DNA of 64,000 nt from Leucobacter insecticola. Its GTDB lineage: Bacteria > Actinomycetota > Actinomycetes > Actinomycetales > Microbacteriaceae. How positions within the stretch are numbered: the stretch's first letter is position 1; every line of letters begins with the position of its first letter. Below, piece by piece: positions 50,727 through 60,999 of the stretch. The notes below the pieces were generated by a model. The model saw nothing but the letters and a program-made list of their open reading frames with translations, had not been told where the DNA came from and did no database searches. The position numbers were made by a program, and so were the translations under genes. The DNA is taken from NCBI RefSeq assembly GCF_011382965.1, contig NZ_CP049934.1, positions 2,418,001 through 2,482,000 on the forward strand, read 5' to 3'.

Positions 50727-51674
50727 ATGAAAGCAGGTATCGTGCCACACACTCCACCCCACCATCTCATTCTCGGCGCAGGCTTCATCGGACGTGCCGT
50801 CGCCGCGCAGTTGCTCGCCCGTGGCGACGAGGTCACCGTCGCGACCCGAAGCGGCACGATCCTTCCCGGGGCTCACGCCGTCACCCTCGACGCGAGCAAC
50901 ACTGCGGAGCTCACCGCAGCGCAAGCACACGCCGCGACCACCTTTGTGTGCACCAACCCGCGCTACAGTCGGTGGCCCACCGACTGGCCCCCGATCTTCA
51001 GCTCGCTCATCAGCGCCAGCCAAACGAGCGGTTCTCGGATTGTCATGATGGGCAACCTCTACGGGCACGGCAAAGCCACGATGCCGATGACCGAGCACTC
51101 CCCCATGAACCCGGTGGAAAGAAAAGGGCGGATCCGCGCGGACGGCTGGCACCAACTTCTCGAGGCGCACAATCGCGGATCGATCACCGCCGTCGAGGTC
51201 CGGGCAAGCGACTACATCGGCCCCCACGCAACCTCGACAACTCACGTTGGCGAGCGGTTCTTTGCCCCCATCATGCGTTCACAGACCGCACGGGTCATCG
51301 GTAACCCAGAGATCCCGCACGCCTGGAGCTACCTGCCCGACATTGCCGCAACACTCATCGCTGCAGCTGACGCCGACGACCGCGATCTCTGGGGACGATC
51401 CTGGCTGGTTCCCAGCACCACACGCTCCCGCTCCGAGATCGCCGCAGACATTAACTCCGCCTTTGGCTCACACGGTCGAGCCGCACGACTGCCGTCCTTA
51501 GCACTGCACGCCGCCGGCCTCGTCAATCCAGACGTGAAGGAGGTCATCCGCAGCAGCTACCAATTCGAGATGCCGTTCGTCGTTGACTCGCGCGAAACCG
51601 AACAGCTTCTCGGGGTGCGGGCGACCGCTTGGCCAGAGGTGATCCGCACCACCGGCGAGTCATATCTCAACTGA
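50727..51674 (+). CDS. NAD(P)-dependent epimerase/dehydratase family protein
   Basis: 315 residues from ATG 50727; the frame is open from 50676. Dinucleotide motif LILGAGFIGRAVAAQLLARG at the N-terminus, an extended SDR fold, and a C-terminal region with VKEVIRSSYQFEMPFVVDSR. The YxxxK catalytic pair is not obvious (MMGNLYGHGKATMP has Tyr and Lys at other spacing), so it may be an atypical SDR. Probably controlled by the divergent TetR protein. Confidence 0.82.
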   Translation: MKAGIVPHTPPHHLILGAGFIGRAVAAQLLARGDEVTVATRSGTILPGAHAVTLDASNTAELTAAQAHAATTFVCTNPRYSRWPTDWPPIFSSLISASQTSGSRIVMMGNLYGHGKATMPMTEHSPMNPVERKGRIRADGWHQLLEAHNRGSITAVEVRASDYIGPHATSTTHVGERFFAPIMRSQTARVIGNPEIPHAWSYLPDIAATLIAAADADDRDLWGRSWLVPSTTRSRSEIAADINSAFGSHGRAARLPSLALHAAGLVNPDVKEVIRSSYQFEMPFVVDSRETEQLLGVRATAWPEVIRTTGESYLN

Positions 51675-51741
51675 ACCCTGAGCGATCCCGAGGCGCGAGA
51701 GGCGGACGCTCTGCGCCCACACACGCGAATCCGACAGGCCC

Positions 51742-52281
51742 TCAGGCTGCGCGGTGTTCCTCCACCGTCGCCGTCAGGGAGGCACCGTTCAGTTCGAGGT
51801 ACAACTGCCCCTCGGTAACCGAAACGCTGAGGTCGTTGCGGCGTTCAAGCCGCGACGCAACATCGCGCACAAACGCGATATCAAAACTGCGCACCACAAG
51901 CTCATCGGCGCGGTGCAGCGGCTTGCCCGTCCACGAGGCCAGCAGCTTCGCCGGATCACGATGGGTATACACCGCCGCGCGATCCGCCGCTTTGCTGCCC
52001 GCGTGCACCCGCGCCGCATCCGGCGCACCGACCTCGATCCACGCCGTCATCTTGCCGGTCAGATCCTTGACGAACACGGCAGGCTCATCGGTCGTTGAGA
52101 CGCCACCACCGAAGGTGATGCCCTCCTCGTATTCAAGGCAGTACGCGAGCAGCCGCGTCACCATAAACTCGGCGGTCTCCGAGGGGTGCTGCGCGAGCCG
52201 CAGCGTGAATTCGTCGTACACGCCGCGATCCACGTCCGCCAACTGCACGGCAAACGTCACCATCGTCGAGCCAATTGCCAT
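51742..52281 (-). CDS. yaeQ: YaeQ family protein
   Basis: 179 residues. The family core YDEFTLRLAQHPSETAEFMV and LAYCLEYEEGITFGGGVSTT, with WIEVGAPDAARVHAGSKAAD, matches YaeQ, a PD-(D/E)XK nuclease-fold family of unknown role. ATG 52281 is the natural start; it lies 16 bases after pheT, so it may be the last gene of the pheS-pheT operon. Confidence 0.88.
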   Translation of the reverse strand: MAIGSTMVTFAVQLADVDRGVYDEFTLRLAQHPSETAEFMVTRLLAYCLEYEEGITFGGGVSTTDEPAVFVKDLTGKMTAWIEVGAPDAARVHAGSKAADRAAVYTHRDPAKLLASWTGKPLHRADELVVRSFDIAFVRDVASRLERRNDLSVSVTEGQLYLELNGASLTATVEEHRAA

Positions 52282-52297
52282 GTGAAGGGCCCGCCCG

Positions 52298-54915
52298 CTA
52301 GTCGCGCAGTTTCGCGCCGAACGCGAGTTCTGCCGCGGCGACACCCGCGAGACGCGCCTCGCTCGCCTCTTCCGCGGTCAGCGTGCGGTCAGCGGCCCGG
52401 AACCGCAGCGCAAAGGTCAGCGCTTTCGTACCCTCCGCGATCCCCGAACCCCGATAGTCATCGACGATGCGAGCTCGTTCCAGCAACTCCCCCGCCCCCG
52501 CGACCACCACGTCAAGCACGTCAGCGGCGGGCACCGCGGCATCGACGACGAGCGTCAGATCCTGCGTCGCAGCCGGGTAGCTCGACAGCGGTCGCGTCTC
52601 GGGCTCACGCGGGGCAAGCTCGATCAGGCGGTCAAGATTGAGTTCGAAGGCGACCGCGCGGCCGGGCAGGTGATGCTCCGCCACGAGTTCCGGCAACAGC
52701 TCACCGGCAATGCCCACGGTCTCGAGACCGCCCTCGTCAGCGTCCGTGTCCGTCGTCACGCGCACGCACAGCTCGGCGGTGCGCCCCGGGTGGAAGGCAC
52801 GGTGGGATCCCTGCCGCACCACCAACTCAACAGACACCGCGGCCGCGAGAGTGCGCGCCGCCTCCAACGCGTCCGCCCAGTCAGCGGCGCGCGCGGCCTC
52901 GCCTGGCTGCTTCGCAACGAGGTCACCGAGCAGCAGGCCCGCGGCGCGGCGCGGCTGCTTCGGGATCGACGCGTCGAGTGCGGCGAGCGTGTCGTCTGAA
53001 GGCTTCTCTGCGAGCGGGGGCACCTCGGCGGTGCCAAGCTCTGCGGCGTCTGCGAAGGGCACGTACACCGCACCAAGCTCAACGAGCGACAGATCGGTTG
53101 ATCCTCGCGATACGTTACGCTGCGCCGCGGCCACGAGGCCGGGCAGCAGCGAGCGGCGCATGAACGGTGCAGCGCCATCGAGCGGATTGGCGAGGCGGAT
53201 CGCGGCAACTTCGGCCTCGGCACCAGCCTCAGCACCAGCACCAGCTTCGGCAAAATCCCCGCCAAACGCGTCAAGCTGGGCGCGCGTCACAAAGGGGTAG
53301 CTCTGCACCTCGGTCAGTCCAGCGGCCGTCACCACGTTTGCCGCGCGACGGTACAGGCGCTGCGAGCGCGTCAGTCCGCGGCCCGCCGGAGCCACGGGCA
53401 GCACCGAGGGAATACGCTCGTAGCCGACGATGCGAGCAACCTCTTCGATGAGGTCTGCGGGGCGGGTGAGATCGCTGCGCCAGCTCGGCGGCGTCACCCG
53501 CAGCACGCGATCCCCCGCGGCCACAACCTCGCAGCCAATCATCTCGATGGCCGCGCGCGCCTCATCGTCGCTGTAGTCGGCGCCCATGAGGCCATTCACC
53601 CGGTCGAGCGGCAGACGGATCTCGGTCGGCTCCCAGGGCGCCACAAGATCAGCACCGAGGGAATCGGCGGTGCCCCCGCGAGCGACACCAGCAGCTCAAC
53701 CATGCGCTGCGCAGCCGCGCGAGCAACCAGCGGATCAACTCCGCGTTCGAAACGCTTCGACGCCTCGCTCGGCAGCTTGTGGCGGCGCGAGGTGCGCGCG
53801 ATCGACACGGGATCAAACGTCGCCGCCTCAATCAGCATATCGGTGGTGGCATCGGTGGTCTTGGTGGACTGCCCGCCCATCACCCCGGCAATGCCAATCG
53901 CGCCGGATTCATCGGCGATCACCAGATCCTCAACGTGCAGCGTGCGCTCCTGCTCATCGAGCGTGACGAGCGTCTCGCCGGGCAGCGCGCGGCGCACCGT
54001 GATGCCGCCGGAGAGCTTTGCCAGGTCGTAAGCGTGCAGCGGCGAACCGAGCTCAAGCATGACGTAGTTCGAGATGTCGACGGGCAGCGACAGTGAGCGG
54101 ATACCGGCAAGTTGCAGCCGCGCCACCATCCAGGCGGGAGTCGGGCGGGTCGCATCGATGCCGCGCACCACACGCGCAATGAACCCGGTCGCACCGACAC
54201 GCCCGCGAATCGGAGCGTCATCGGCGATCGTCACGGCAAAGCCGCTCGCGGGCGCGGGGGTCACAGCCTGCGCGGGATCCCGGAACGTCGCGCCGGTGGA
54301 GTGGGCGTACTCGCGTGCGACGCCGCGGATCGAAAACGCGTAGCCGCGATCCGGCGTCACATTGATCTCAACCGCCGTCTGATCGAGCCCCAGCAGCGCA
54401 AGTGCGTCGGTGCCAACCTCGGGCTCGGCGTCCCCCGTGAAGCCGAGGCGCGACAGCACAATGATGCCGTCGTGGTCCTCGCCGAGCGATAGCTCCTTCG
54501 CAGAGGCGATCATGCCGTCAGACACGTGACCGTAGGTCTTGCGGGCCGCGATCCTGAAATCGCCGGGCAGCACCGCGCCCGGCAGCGTCACCACGACCTT
54601 GTCACCGGGGCCAAAATTGTGTGCACCGCAGACGATGCCACGCACGTCTTCGCCGCCGTCGGCAGCCTGCGCGCCCTCCGGCGCCACCCGCACGGTGCAC
54701 CAGTTGATCGTCTTGCCGTTCGACTGCGGCTCGGGATCCTGCGTCAGCACCTCACCGACCACAATGGGCCCGGAGATATCGAAGCGGCGGATCGACTCCT
54801 CTTCGAAGCCCACGCGCACGAGGTCGGCGTGCACCTGCTCCGGGGTGACACGCTCGAACGGAACGCCATCGGGCAGTGAGACGAACTCACCGAGCCAGCT
54901 GAGTGGTACGCGCAT
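52298..54915 (-). CDS. pheT: Phenylalanyl-tRNA synthetase beta subunit, one frameshift
   Basis: About 872 residues. N-terminal tRNA-binding OB domain (NWCTVRVAPEGAQ, GIVCGAHNFGPGDKVVVTLP), the B3/B4 editing region, B5 domains and the C-terminal anticodon-binding FDX-ACB domain (FELNLDRLI...LSSYPAATQDLTLVVDA). The frame breaks opposite 53673-53677; one more G gives VSLAGGTADSLGADLVAPWE. As an essential gene it must be intact in the organism. Its ATG overlaps the pheS stop (TAATG). Confidence 0.96.
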
Positions 54916-55976
54916 TAGACCAGGCCTCCGAACTGCGAGTTGAAACGTACATCGCCCTCGACCATGTCACGCATGTCGTTGAGGTCGTGGCGGAATTGCA
55001 GGGTGCGCTCGATCCCCATGCCGAACGCGAAGCCCTGATATTCATCGGGATCGATCCCCGCCGCGAGCAGCACCCGCGGGTCGACCATGCCGCAGCCGCC
55101 CCACTCGACCCAGCGTGCGCCACCCTTTGCGTTTGGCTGCCACGCGTCCATCTCGGCCGACGGCTCGGTGAAGGGGAAGAAGTTGGGGCGCAGTCGAATC
55201 TGCGCTTCAGCGCCAAACATCTGGCGGGCGAAGTGCTCAAGCGTGCCGCGCAGGTGCGCCATCGTCAACCCGCGGTCGATCGCGATGCCCTCGATCTGGT
55301 GGAACACGGGCGTGTGCGTCGCGTCGAGCTCATCGGTGCGGTAGACACGCCCTGGGGCGACAACGTACACGGGCAGCTCGGTGTTGGTCAGCTGATCGCC
55401 GAGCAGGGAACGGATCTGCACGGGCGAGGTGTGGGTGCGCAGCAGCAGGTGGCGGTCGGCGGGCTCAACAAAGAACGTGTCTTGCATAGCGCGCGCGGGG
55501 TGATCCGGATCGAAGCCGAGCGCATCGAAGTTGAACCACTCGTGCTCGATCTCCGGGCCCTCTGCGATCTCCCAGCCCATGCCGATGAAGATGTCGGCGG
55601 CCTCGTCTTGCAGCTGCGCGAGAGGGTGGCGGGATCCTGCCCGGCGACGCACGGGGGCAGCGGTGACGTCGACGGTTTCGGCCACGAGCCGCGCCGCCGC
55701 CTCAGCCTTAGCCAGTTCAGCCTCGCGCCCCTTATACGCGCCCTCGACACGGCCGCGGGCTTGCCCCATGAGCTTGCCCGTCGCCGCTTTTTCGTCCTTG
55801 GGCACCTCGCGCATGCGCGCGTTGAGCTGCGACAGCGCCGAAGCATCGCCCGCGTGCGCGGTCCGCGCGGCCTTCAGATCCGCGACGGACGTCGCCGCCG
55901 CAAACGCCGCGAGAGCCGCTTGAACGGCGGCATCAACGGCCGACTGGGAAATTGGGTTCTCTACACTGTCTGACAC
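54915..55976 (-). CDS. pheS: Phenylalanyl-tRNA synthetase alpha subunit
   Basis: 353 residues. Class II motifs are seen: HPLAQLQDEAADIFIGMGWE, LLRTHTSPVQIR (motif 2) and GFAFGMGIERTLQFRHDLND (motif 3). The N-terminal coiled-coil arm (residues 1-100) is present. Starts at GTG 55976 (VSDSVENPIS); upstream codons extend to 56039 without a ribosome-binding site. Intact. Confidence 0.96.
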   Translation of the reverse strand: MSDSVENPISQSAVDAAVQAALAAFAAATSVADLKAARTAHAGDASALSQLNARMREVPKDEKAATGKLMGQARGRVEGAYKGREAELAKAEAAARLVAETVDVTAAPVRRRAGSRHPLAQLQDEAADIFIGMGWEIAEGPEIEHEWFNFDALGFDPDHPARAMQDTFFVEPADRHLLLRTHTSPVQIRSLLGDQLTNTELPVYVVAPGRVYRTDELDATHTPVFHQIEGIAIDRGLTMAHLRGTLEHFARQMFGAEAQIRLRPNFFPFTEPSAEMDAWQPNAKGGARWVEWGGCGMVDPRVLLAAGIDPDEYQGFAFGMGIERTLQFRHDLNDMRDMVEGDVRFNSQFGGLV

Positions 55977-56017
55977 AGGTACCAAGCCTACCGTGCAAGC
56001 CGGGTACACTGGGAGCC

Positions 56018-56650
56018 GTGAAGCATCCTGCACCACCACTTTCGCGCGCCCATCGTGTCGCGCGCGGTGGTATGGGCGCAGCGATCGCCACGCTTCTCGC
56101 GGCTGCCTCGCACGGACTCGCAGGTGGCAGCATCACGCTCCCCGCCATCATCGTCACCGGGGTGATCGCACTGCCGCTGTGTACGGCGCTCGCCGGGCGG
56201 ATCGGTTCCGTGTGGCGTCTGAGTCTCGGGGTTGCGTTCGCGCAGTTCCTATATCACTGGTCGTTCGCGGGAATCTCCGCTGCAGGATCAGGATCCGCGC
56301 CCCTCGCGTCGGGCGGCATCCCCGTTTCCCCCCACGCCGCTCACCTGCTCGCACTCGAATCGTTCGCCGCGGGGCTCACCCCCGGCCTCGCGCCCGCTCT
56401 CTCCGCCGACACGACGATGTGGGCGATGCACGGGATCGCCGCGATCATCACGATCGCGATCCTGCACCGCGGCGAGCGCGCCTTCCTCTCCCTCAGGGGT
56501 ATGCTGCGCAAGGCGTACACCCCCGTGTGCATCACCCTCGGGGGTATCTCGGTGCGGCCGCAGATCGCTGCAGCCCGCCCGCGGTTCAGCAACGTCTTTG
56601 AGCGGCTGTTCAGCGCCGTCACACACCGCGGTCCCCCAGCCGCAGCGTAG
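56018..56650 (+). CDS. Integral membrane protein next to copper genes
   Basis: 210 residues from GTG 56018 behind GGGAGCC. About five hydrophobic segments, with His residues in and near the helices (YHWSFAG, SPHAAHLLALE, WAMHGIAAIITIAILHRGER). No family assigned with certainty; proteins like this often sit next to CopC and PCu(A)C genes in actinobacteria, so a role in copper handling is possible. Confidence 0.75.
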   Translation: MKHPAPPLSRAHRVARGGMGAAIATLLAAASHGLAGGSITLPAIIVTGVIALPLCTALAGRIGSVWRLSLGVAFAQFLYHWSFAGISAAGSGSAPLASGGIPVSPHAAHLLALESFAAGLTPGLAPALSADTTMWAMHGIAAIITIAILHRGERAFLSLRGMLRKAYTPVCITLGGISVRPQIAAARPRFSNVFERLFSAVTHRGPPAAA

Positions 56651-56787
56651 GGCGTGTCTGACACGCCCGTGCTCGCAGCACCGCGAGCAGACAGCTCGAC
56701 TCATTTCACACGGTGGACGACTCTCGCCGCAACACGGCCGACGCGTTCCGCCCATATCTGGCTAACGCCTGGAAAATTTGGTGACCT

Positions 56788-57390
56788 TTGTTTCACAACA
56801 CTATTCGTAAAACCGTCGCGACTGCAGCGACCGCATTGATCGCCCTTGGCGCAATTCTGGGAGTCGCCTCACCGGCGCTCGCTCATGATGAACTCGTCGG
56901 CATTGACCTCGTCGCGGACCCGAGTGACGGCCGCGTCGAGGCGGTGAAGCTGAGCTACAGCAACTCGATCGTCGAGGTCGGTACCGAGATCCTCGTCACC
57001 GGACCGGACGGCGCAAGCGCTATCTCAAGCGCCCCCGAGGTCGCTGGACCCGATGTCACCCAGGCGCTCAATGCGGATCTGCCGCGAGGCAGCTACACCG
57101 TTGCCTGGCGCGTCGTTTCAAGTGACGGTCATCCGATCGAAGGCGGCTTCGTCTTCTTCGTCACGGATCAGGGCACTGCTGACCCCAACGACATCGCCGC
57201 AATTGAAGCCGACGAGCGCGGGCTTGATGCCGCGGCCGACACGAGCGGCTTCCCCGTCATCGGTATCGTCGGGATCTCAGCCCTGGCGGCGCTCGCCGTT
57301 GCCGGAGCCGTCGTTGCGATCCTTGTCGGAAAGAAGCGTCGCGCGCAGGCCTTTGGTGCGCCGCAGTCAGATTCAGAAGACGAGAGCTGA
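56788..57390 (+). CDS. CopC-domain copper-binding protein with C-terminal membrane anchor
   Basis: 200 residues. A signal peptide ends at Ala32, leaving His33 as mature N-terminus (HDELVG), which fits the histidine brace of CopC. The CopC end motif SDGHPIEGGFVFFV is present. A linker and one transmembrane helix (about 155-180) with a basic tail anchor it. It begins with TTG 56788 by my reading, since no ATG/GTG lies in frame near the signal peptide. Binds Cu(II) outside the cell membrane. Confidence 0.85.
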   Translation: MFHNTIRKTVATAATALIALGAILGVASPALAHDELVGIDLVADPSDGRVEAVKLSYSNSIVEVGTEILVTGPDGASAISSAPEVAGPDVTQALNADLPRGSYTVAWRVVSSDGHPIEGGFVFFVTDQGTADPNDIAAIEADERGLDAAADTSGFPVIGIVGISALAALAVAGAVVAILVGKKRRAQAFGAPQSDSEDES

Positions 57391-57466
57391 TGGGCGCTGC
57401 GCCCAAGTGCGGCGAGCGCCTCAGCATTACTGACAACTTTTTATTCGTGAAGGAAACACCACCACA

Positions 57467-58111
57467 ATGTTCAACATTTCACTCAATTCACACCGCACCG
57501 TCTTCCGCCGTGGCACCGCTGTGACGGCCGCAGCCGCCTTCGCCCTCGCAGCTCCCCTGCTGCTCAGCGGGTGCAGCGCCCAGAGCGCCCCGGCAGACGA
57601 CAAGGGATCCTCCACCGATGCGAACGCTTCGGCCTCGGCGAAGAAAGAAGCGGATCAGCTGAAGGTCAGCGACGCGTGGGCCAAAGCGAGCGCAGCCGAC
57701 ATGGTCGCGGGCGAGGGCATGACGGGCCTGTTCGCGACGATCACGAACGACAGCGATCGGGACATCAAGATCGTGAGCGCCACGAGCGACGTGGCAAAGA
57801 TGGCCGAGTTGCACGAGGTCGTTGACGGCAAGATGCAGGAGAAAGACGGCGGCTTCGTGGTGCCCGCCGGCGGCACCCTCGAGCTGATGCCGGGCGGCCT
57901 GCACATCATGCTCATGGGCATGGAGAAGCCGATCCTGGCGGGCGACGACGTGCACGTCACACTCGAACTCGGTGACGGTTCCACGGTGACACTGCACGCG
58001 CTCGTCAAGGACACCTCGGGCGCGAACGAAGAATACTCCGGCAAGGATGACGGGCACGGCGGCACGAGCGGCGAGCACGGCGACCTGAACGATGATCATG
58101 CCGGACACTAA
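57467..58111 (+). CDS. PCu(A)C-type periplasmic copper chaperone lipoprotein
   Basis: 214 residues. Lipobox LLLSGC with Cys36; Ser/Ala-rich linker; PCu(A)C core (about 65-185) with the copper ligands spread over MAELHEVVDGKM and MPGGLHIMLMGM (H, M, H, M). The tail is His/Asp-rich (GHGG, EHGDLNDDHAGH), which may hold extra metal. It would pass Cu(I) to an enzyme outside the membrane. Overlaps the DyP peroxidase start by 20 bases. Confidence 0.9.
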   Translation: MFNISLNSHRTVFRRGTAVTAAAAFALAAPLLLSGCSAQSAPADDKGSSTDANASASAKKEADQLKVSDAWAKASAADMVAGEGMTGLFATITNDSDRDIKIVSATSDVAKMAELHEVVDGKMQEKDGGFVVPAGGTLELMPGGLHIMLMGMEKPILAGDDVHVTLELGDGSTVTLHALVKDTSGANEEYSGKDDGHGGTSGEHGDLNDDHAGH

Positions 58112-59413
58112 CGATGCCAAGCGTACGGGCACCCCGGCAGAGTCACGCTCTGCCGGGGGCTCCCCCACCATCAACCGGCGCGCGCTGCTCGGTGGCGGGG
58201 CGGTTGGCGTGGGCGTTGGCGCGCTGCTCGGGATCGGCGGGACCCTCGGCCTCCGCGGCGTAACCGCCCCGGCTGCCCCCTCAGAGATCCCCGGCACCCC
58301 GCCCGAGGAGCTTCAAACCTCACGCGGCATCGGCGGCGATCTGCCCGGCTTCGGAGGCGACGCACTCCCCTGTCACGGCACCCACCAGCCCGGCGTCACA
58401 CAGGATCCCGGCGCTCAGATCAGGTACCTGTCATACACGCTCCTGCCCGGCACCGACCGGGCCGCGCTCGCGCGGATGTTCAGGATCCTGAACGGCGACA
58501 TCGAAGGGCTCACCTCCGGTGAGGGCCGCTCGCGGATCCAGAGCCCGAGCTCGCCGCCAGGCCTGCGCGCCTCAGCATCACCGTGGGCGTGGGATCCGAA
58601 CTCGTGCGACGGGTCGACCCCGCAAAGATCCCCGCCTGGCTCGGGCCGCTCCCCGCTTTCTCCCGGGACCGACTCGAAGAACGGTTCAACGGCGGCGATC
58701 TGCTGCTCGTGCTGCAGGCCGATGATCCTCTCGCCGTCGCTCACGCGGCCCGCATGCTCGAGCGGGATCTCCGCTCCTTCGCGGAACTGAAGTGGGTGCA
58801 GCAGGGATTCCGCCAGGCCCGCGGCTCCGAAGCGACCGGCACCACCATGCGCAATCTGATGGGGCAGGTCGACGGCACCGTCAACCCCGATCCCGCAGCG
58901 GACGACTTTGCCGGGCTCGTGTGGTGTGACGGCTCGGCAGCGGGCGAGTCTTGGCTCGCAAACGGCAGCGCCTTCGTGCTGCGCCGCACCCGCATGGAGC
59001 TCGACACCTGGGACCAGGTGGACCGGCCGGGGCGCGAGCAGACCATCGGGCGCACGCTCGCAGACGGGGCGCCGCTCTCCGGCGGTGACGAGCACACGCC
59101 CTCCGACTTCGACGCGAAGAACGCCTTGGGGCTGCCGCTGATTCCGTCGTTCTCGCACATTGCCAGGGCGCGCTCCACCGACCCGAACGAGCGGATCTTT
59201 CGCCGCGGCATGAACTACGACGACGGGACCGAGGCGGGGCTGCTCTTCGCTTGCTACCAGCGCGACCCGCTGAAACAGTTCGTGCCGATCCAGCAGCGCC
59301 TCGACGAACTCGACCTGCTCAACGAGTGGATCACGCACACCGGGTCGGCGGTGTTCGCGATCCTGCCGGGTTTCACGCCGGACACGCCGCTCGGCGCGTC
59401 ACTGCTGGCCTAA
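58092..59413 (+). CDS. Dye-decolorizing peroxidase (DyP/EfeB family), Tat-exported, one frameshift
   Basis: About 440 residues. Tat signal NRRALLGGG plus hydrophobic stretch; haem site with the GxxDG motif (MGQVDGTVNPD), the proximal His in SFSHIARARS and the distal Arg in RRGMNYDDG. The frame breaks at 58523-58525; one more G gives SGEGPLADPEPELAARPARL. In Streptomyces lividans the DyP enzyme DtpA is a neighbour of copper chaperone genes, and the same grouping is seen here. ATG 58092 or 58098. Confidence 0.9.
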
Positions 59414-59443
59414 GTCGCCGGTTGAGCGGGGTCTCACTCCCCT

Positions 59444-59527
59444 CCGCCGGTTGAGCGAGCATAGCGAGTCGAAACCAAGGTAACTGCGTCGAGATTTCGA
59501 CTCGCCTGCGGCTCGCTCAATCGGCGG
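59444..59527. repeat. GTTGAGCGAGC-type inverted repeat
   Basis: Left arm 59444-59475 (CCGCCGGTTGAGCGAGC then ATAGCGAGTCGAAA) pairs with right arm 59493-59527 (TTTCGACTCGCCTGCGGCTC then GCTCAATCGGCGG). A further partial left arm, GCCGGTTGAGCGGGG, lies at 59417-59431. The right arm includes the last codon and stop of the tRNA/rRNA methylase gene at 59517-60323. Confidence 0.85.
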
Positions 59528-60323
59528 GGTCGCGCTGAGCGAACGCGGTTTCGTAGAGCAACACGCTCGCGGCCGTCGCGAGGTTCAACGACTCTGCGGC
59601 GCCGTAGATGGGGAGCTTCAGCGAGCGATCCGCCAGCGCGCGATCCGCCTCGCTGAGCCCCTTTGCCTCGTTACCAAAGATCCACGCGATCCGGCCGCGC
59701 AGCACGCCCTCTGTGCGGGCTTCCAGCAGCGACGCTCCGCGCACATCCGCGGCGAGGCTGGTGATTCCTGCCGCTCGCACCGCGGCGGTCGCCGCCTCAA
59801 GCGATCCCGTCACCGCAACCGGCAGGTGAAACAGCGATCCCGTGGTCGAACGCACCACCTTCGGGTGGAAAGGGTCGATGCTGTTACCGGCAAAGATGAC
59901 CGCGTCGGCTCCGGCTGCGTCTGCGGCCCGCAGCACGGTACCCGCGTTGCCGGGATCCCGGACCTCGTGCAGGATCGCCACCAGCTTCGCGTCGGACAGC
60001 GCATCTTCGAGCGACAGCTCCCAGGTCTTGGAGACGGCGAGCACCCCCTGCGGGGTGACGGTCTCGGCCATGCCCGCGAGCACCTCGGGGGTCACGCGTT
60101 CCACCCACACCTCGCGCTCCGAGGCGAGCCGGTCAATCTCAGCCTGCCAGCCCTCGGTGCCGGTGGTGGCGTAGATCGTTTCGAGCAGATCCGGCCGGTG
60201 CAGCAGCGCCTCGCGTACCGCCTGCGGCCCCTCCACCAGGAAACGACCGTGGGCGACCCGCTCCTTCTTGCGGGCGAGCGCCGCCACTTTCTTGACGAGG
60301 GCAGATTTCGGGTTCTCAATCAC
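59517..60323 (-). CDS. TrmH/SpoU-family RNA 2'-O-methyltransferase
   Basis: 268 residues. Substrate-binding N-domain (about 1-100) then the SPOUT knot with motif 1 EVRDPGNAGTVLRAADAAG, motif 2 IFGNEAKGL and motif 3 AESLNLATAASVLLYE. Such genes, of the TsnR/RlmB group, usually sit between rplT and pheS, as here. Target is probably 23S rRNA, not proven. GTG start 60323. Confidence 0.9.
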   Translation of the reverse strand: MIENPKSALVKKVAALARKKERVAHGRFLVEGPQAVREALLHRPDLLETIYATTGTEGWQAEIDRLASEREVWVERVTPEVLAGMAETVTPQGVLAVSKTWELSLEDALSDAKLVAILHEVRDPGNAGTVLRAADAAGADAVIFAGNSIDPFHPKVVRSTTGSLFHLPVAVTGSLEAATAAVRAAGITSLAADVRGASLLEARTEGVLRGRIAWIFGNEAKGLSEADRALADRSLKLPIYGAAESLNLATAASVLLYETAFAQRDPAD

Positions 60324-60372
60324 CCCACAACCCTACCCCGCCCTCTCTGCCGCCCCCGCCCCCGTCCCTGTC

Positions 60373-60492
60373 CCCGCCATCCTTGTCGAGACCATATGTT
60401 CTCGCCGAGATGCCATAGAATATGCGCGATTCTGATGGCGGCTCGGCGGGGTGATGGCGGCTCGGCGAGGTGATGGCGGGTCGGCGGGGTGA
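60373..60492 (-). repeat. Dispersed hairpin repeat, copy 3
   Basis: Inverted copy of the family at 11538 and 12739. The palindrome GAGACCATATGTTCTC is at 60388-60403. Three full 19-bp modules (GATGGCGGCTCGGCGGGGT and variants) lie at 60434-60452, 60453-60471 and 60472-60490, against under two in the other copies. It occupies the gap between the TrmH-type gene and rplT. Confidence 0.85.
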
Positions 60493-60510
60493 ACACGAGT
60501 GCGCGGCAAA

Positions 60511-60555
60511 ACGCACACACCCCCGTCACCAAAACGGTGACGGGGGTGTGTGCGT
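60511..60555 (-). terminator. Terminator of the infC-rpmI-rplT operon
   Basis: A perfect 20-bp stem (60511-60530 with 60536-60555), loop of five bases, starting 12 bases after the rplT stop. On the minus strand it is followed by TTTTG. Confidence 0.93.
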
Positions 60556-60566
60556 ACGCGAGATGC

Positions 60567-60953
60567 TTAGGCAGCAGCCTTCGGAGCCGAGGTGTCTGCG
60601 GGCAGCGCAGCCTTGGCAACCTCAACCAGCGCGGCGAATGCCTTGGGCTCGTTGGTCGCAAGCTCAGAGAGCATACGACGGTCAACCTCGACACCCGCAA
60701 GGCCGAGGCCCTGGATGAAACGGTTGTAGGTCAGGCCGTTCGCACGAGCGCCAGCGTTAATACGCTGGATCCACAGGCGACGGAAATCGCCCTTCTTCTT
60801 GCGGCGGTCGTTGTATGCGTACTCGAGCGAGTGAATAACCTGCTCTTTGGCCTTGCGGTACAGACGCGACCGCTGACCACGGTATCCCTCTGCACGCTCA
60901 AGGATTACGCGACGCTTCTTATGGGCATTGACGGCCCGCTTGACTCTTGCCAT
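60567..60953 (-). CDS. rplT: 50S ribosomal protein L20
   Basis: 128 residues. [40 protein letters not shown] and [20 protein letters not shown] are canonical L20. Last gene of infC-rpmI-rplT. Intact. Confidence 0.97.
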   Translation of the reverse strand: MARVKRAVNAHKKRRVILERAEGYRGQRSRLYRKAKEQVIHSLEYAYNDRRKKKGDFRRLWIQRINAGARANGLTYNRFIQGLGLAGVEVDRRMLSELATNEPKAFAALVEVAKAALPADTSAPKAAA

Positions 60954-60999
60954 TTCAGTTCTTCCTTACAAAAAAGTCTTGGGTATTGACGGGCCGTGA

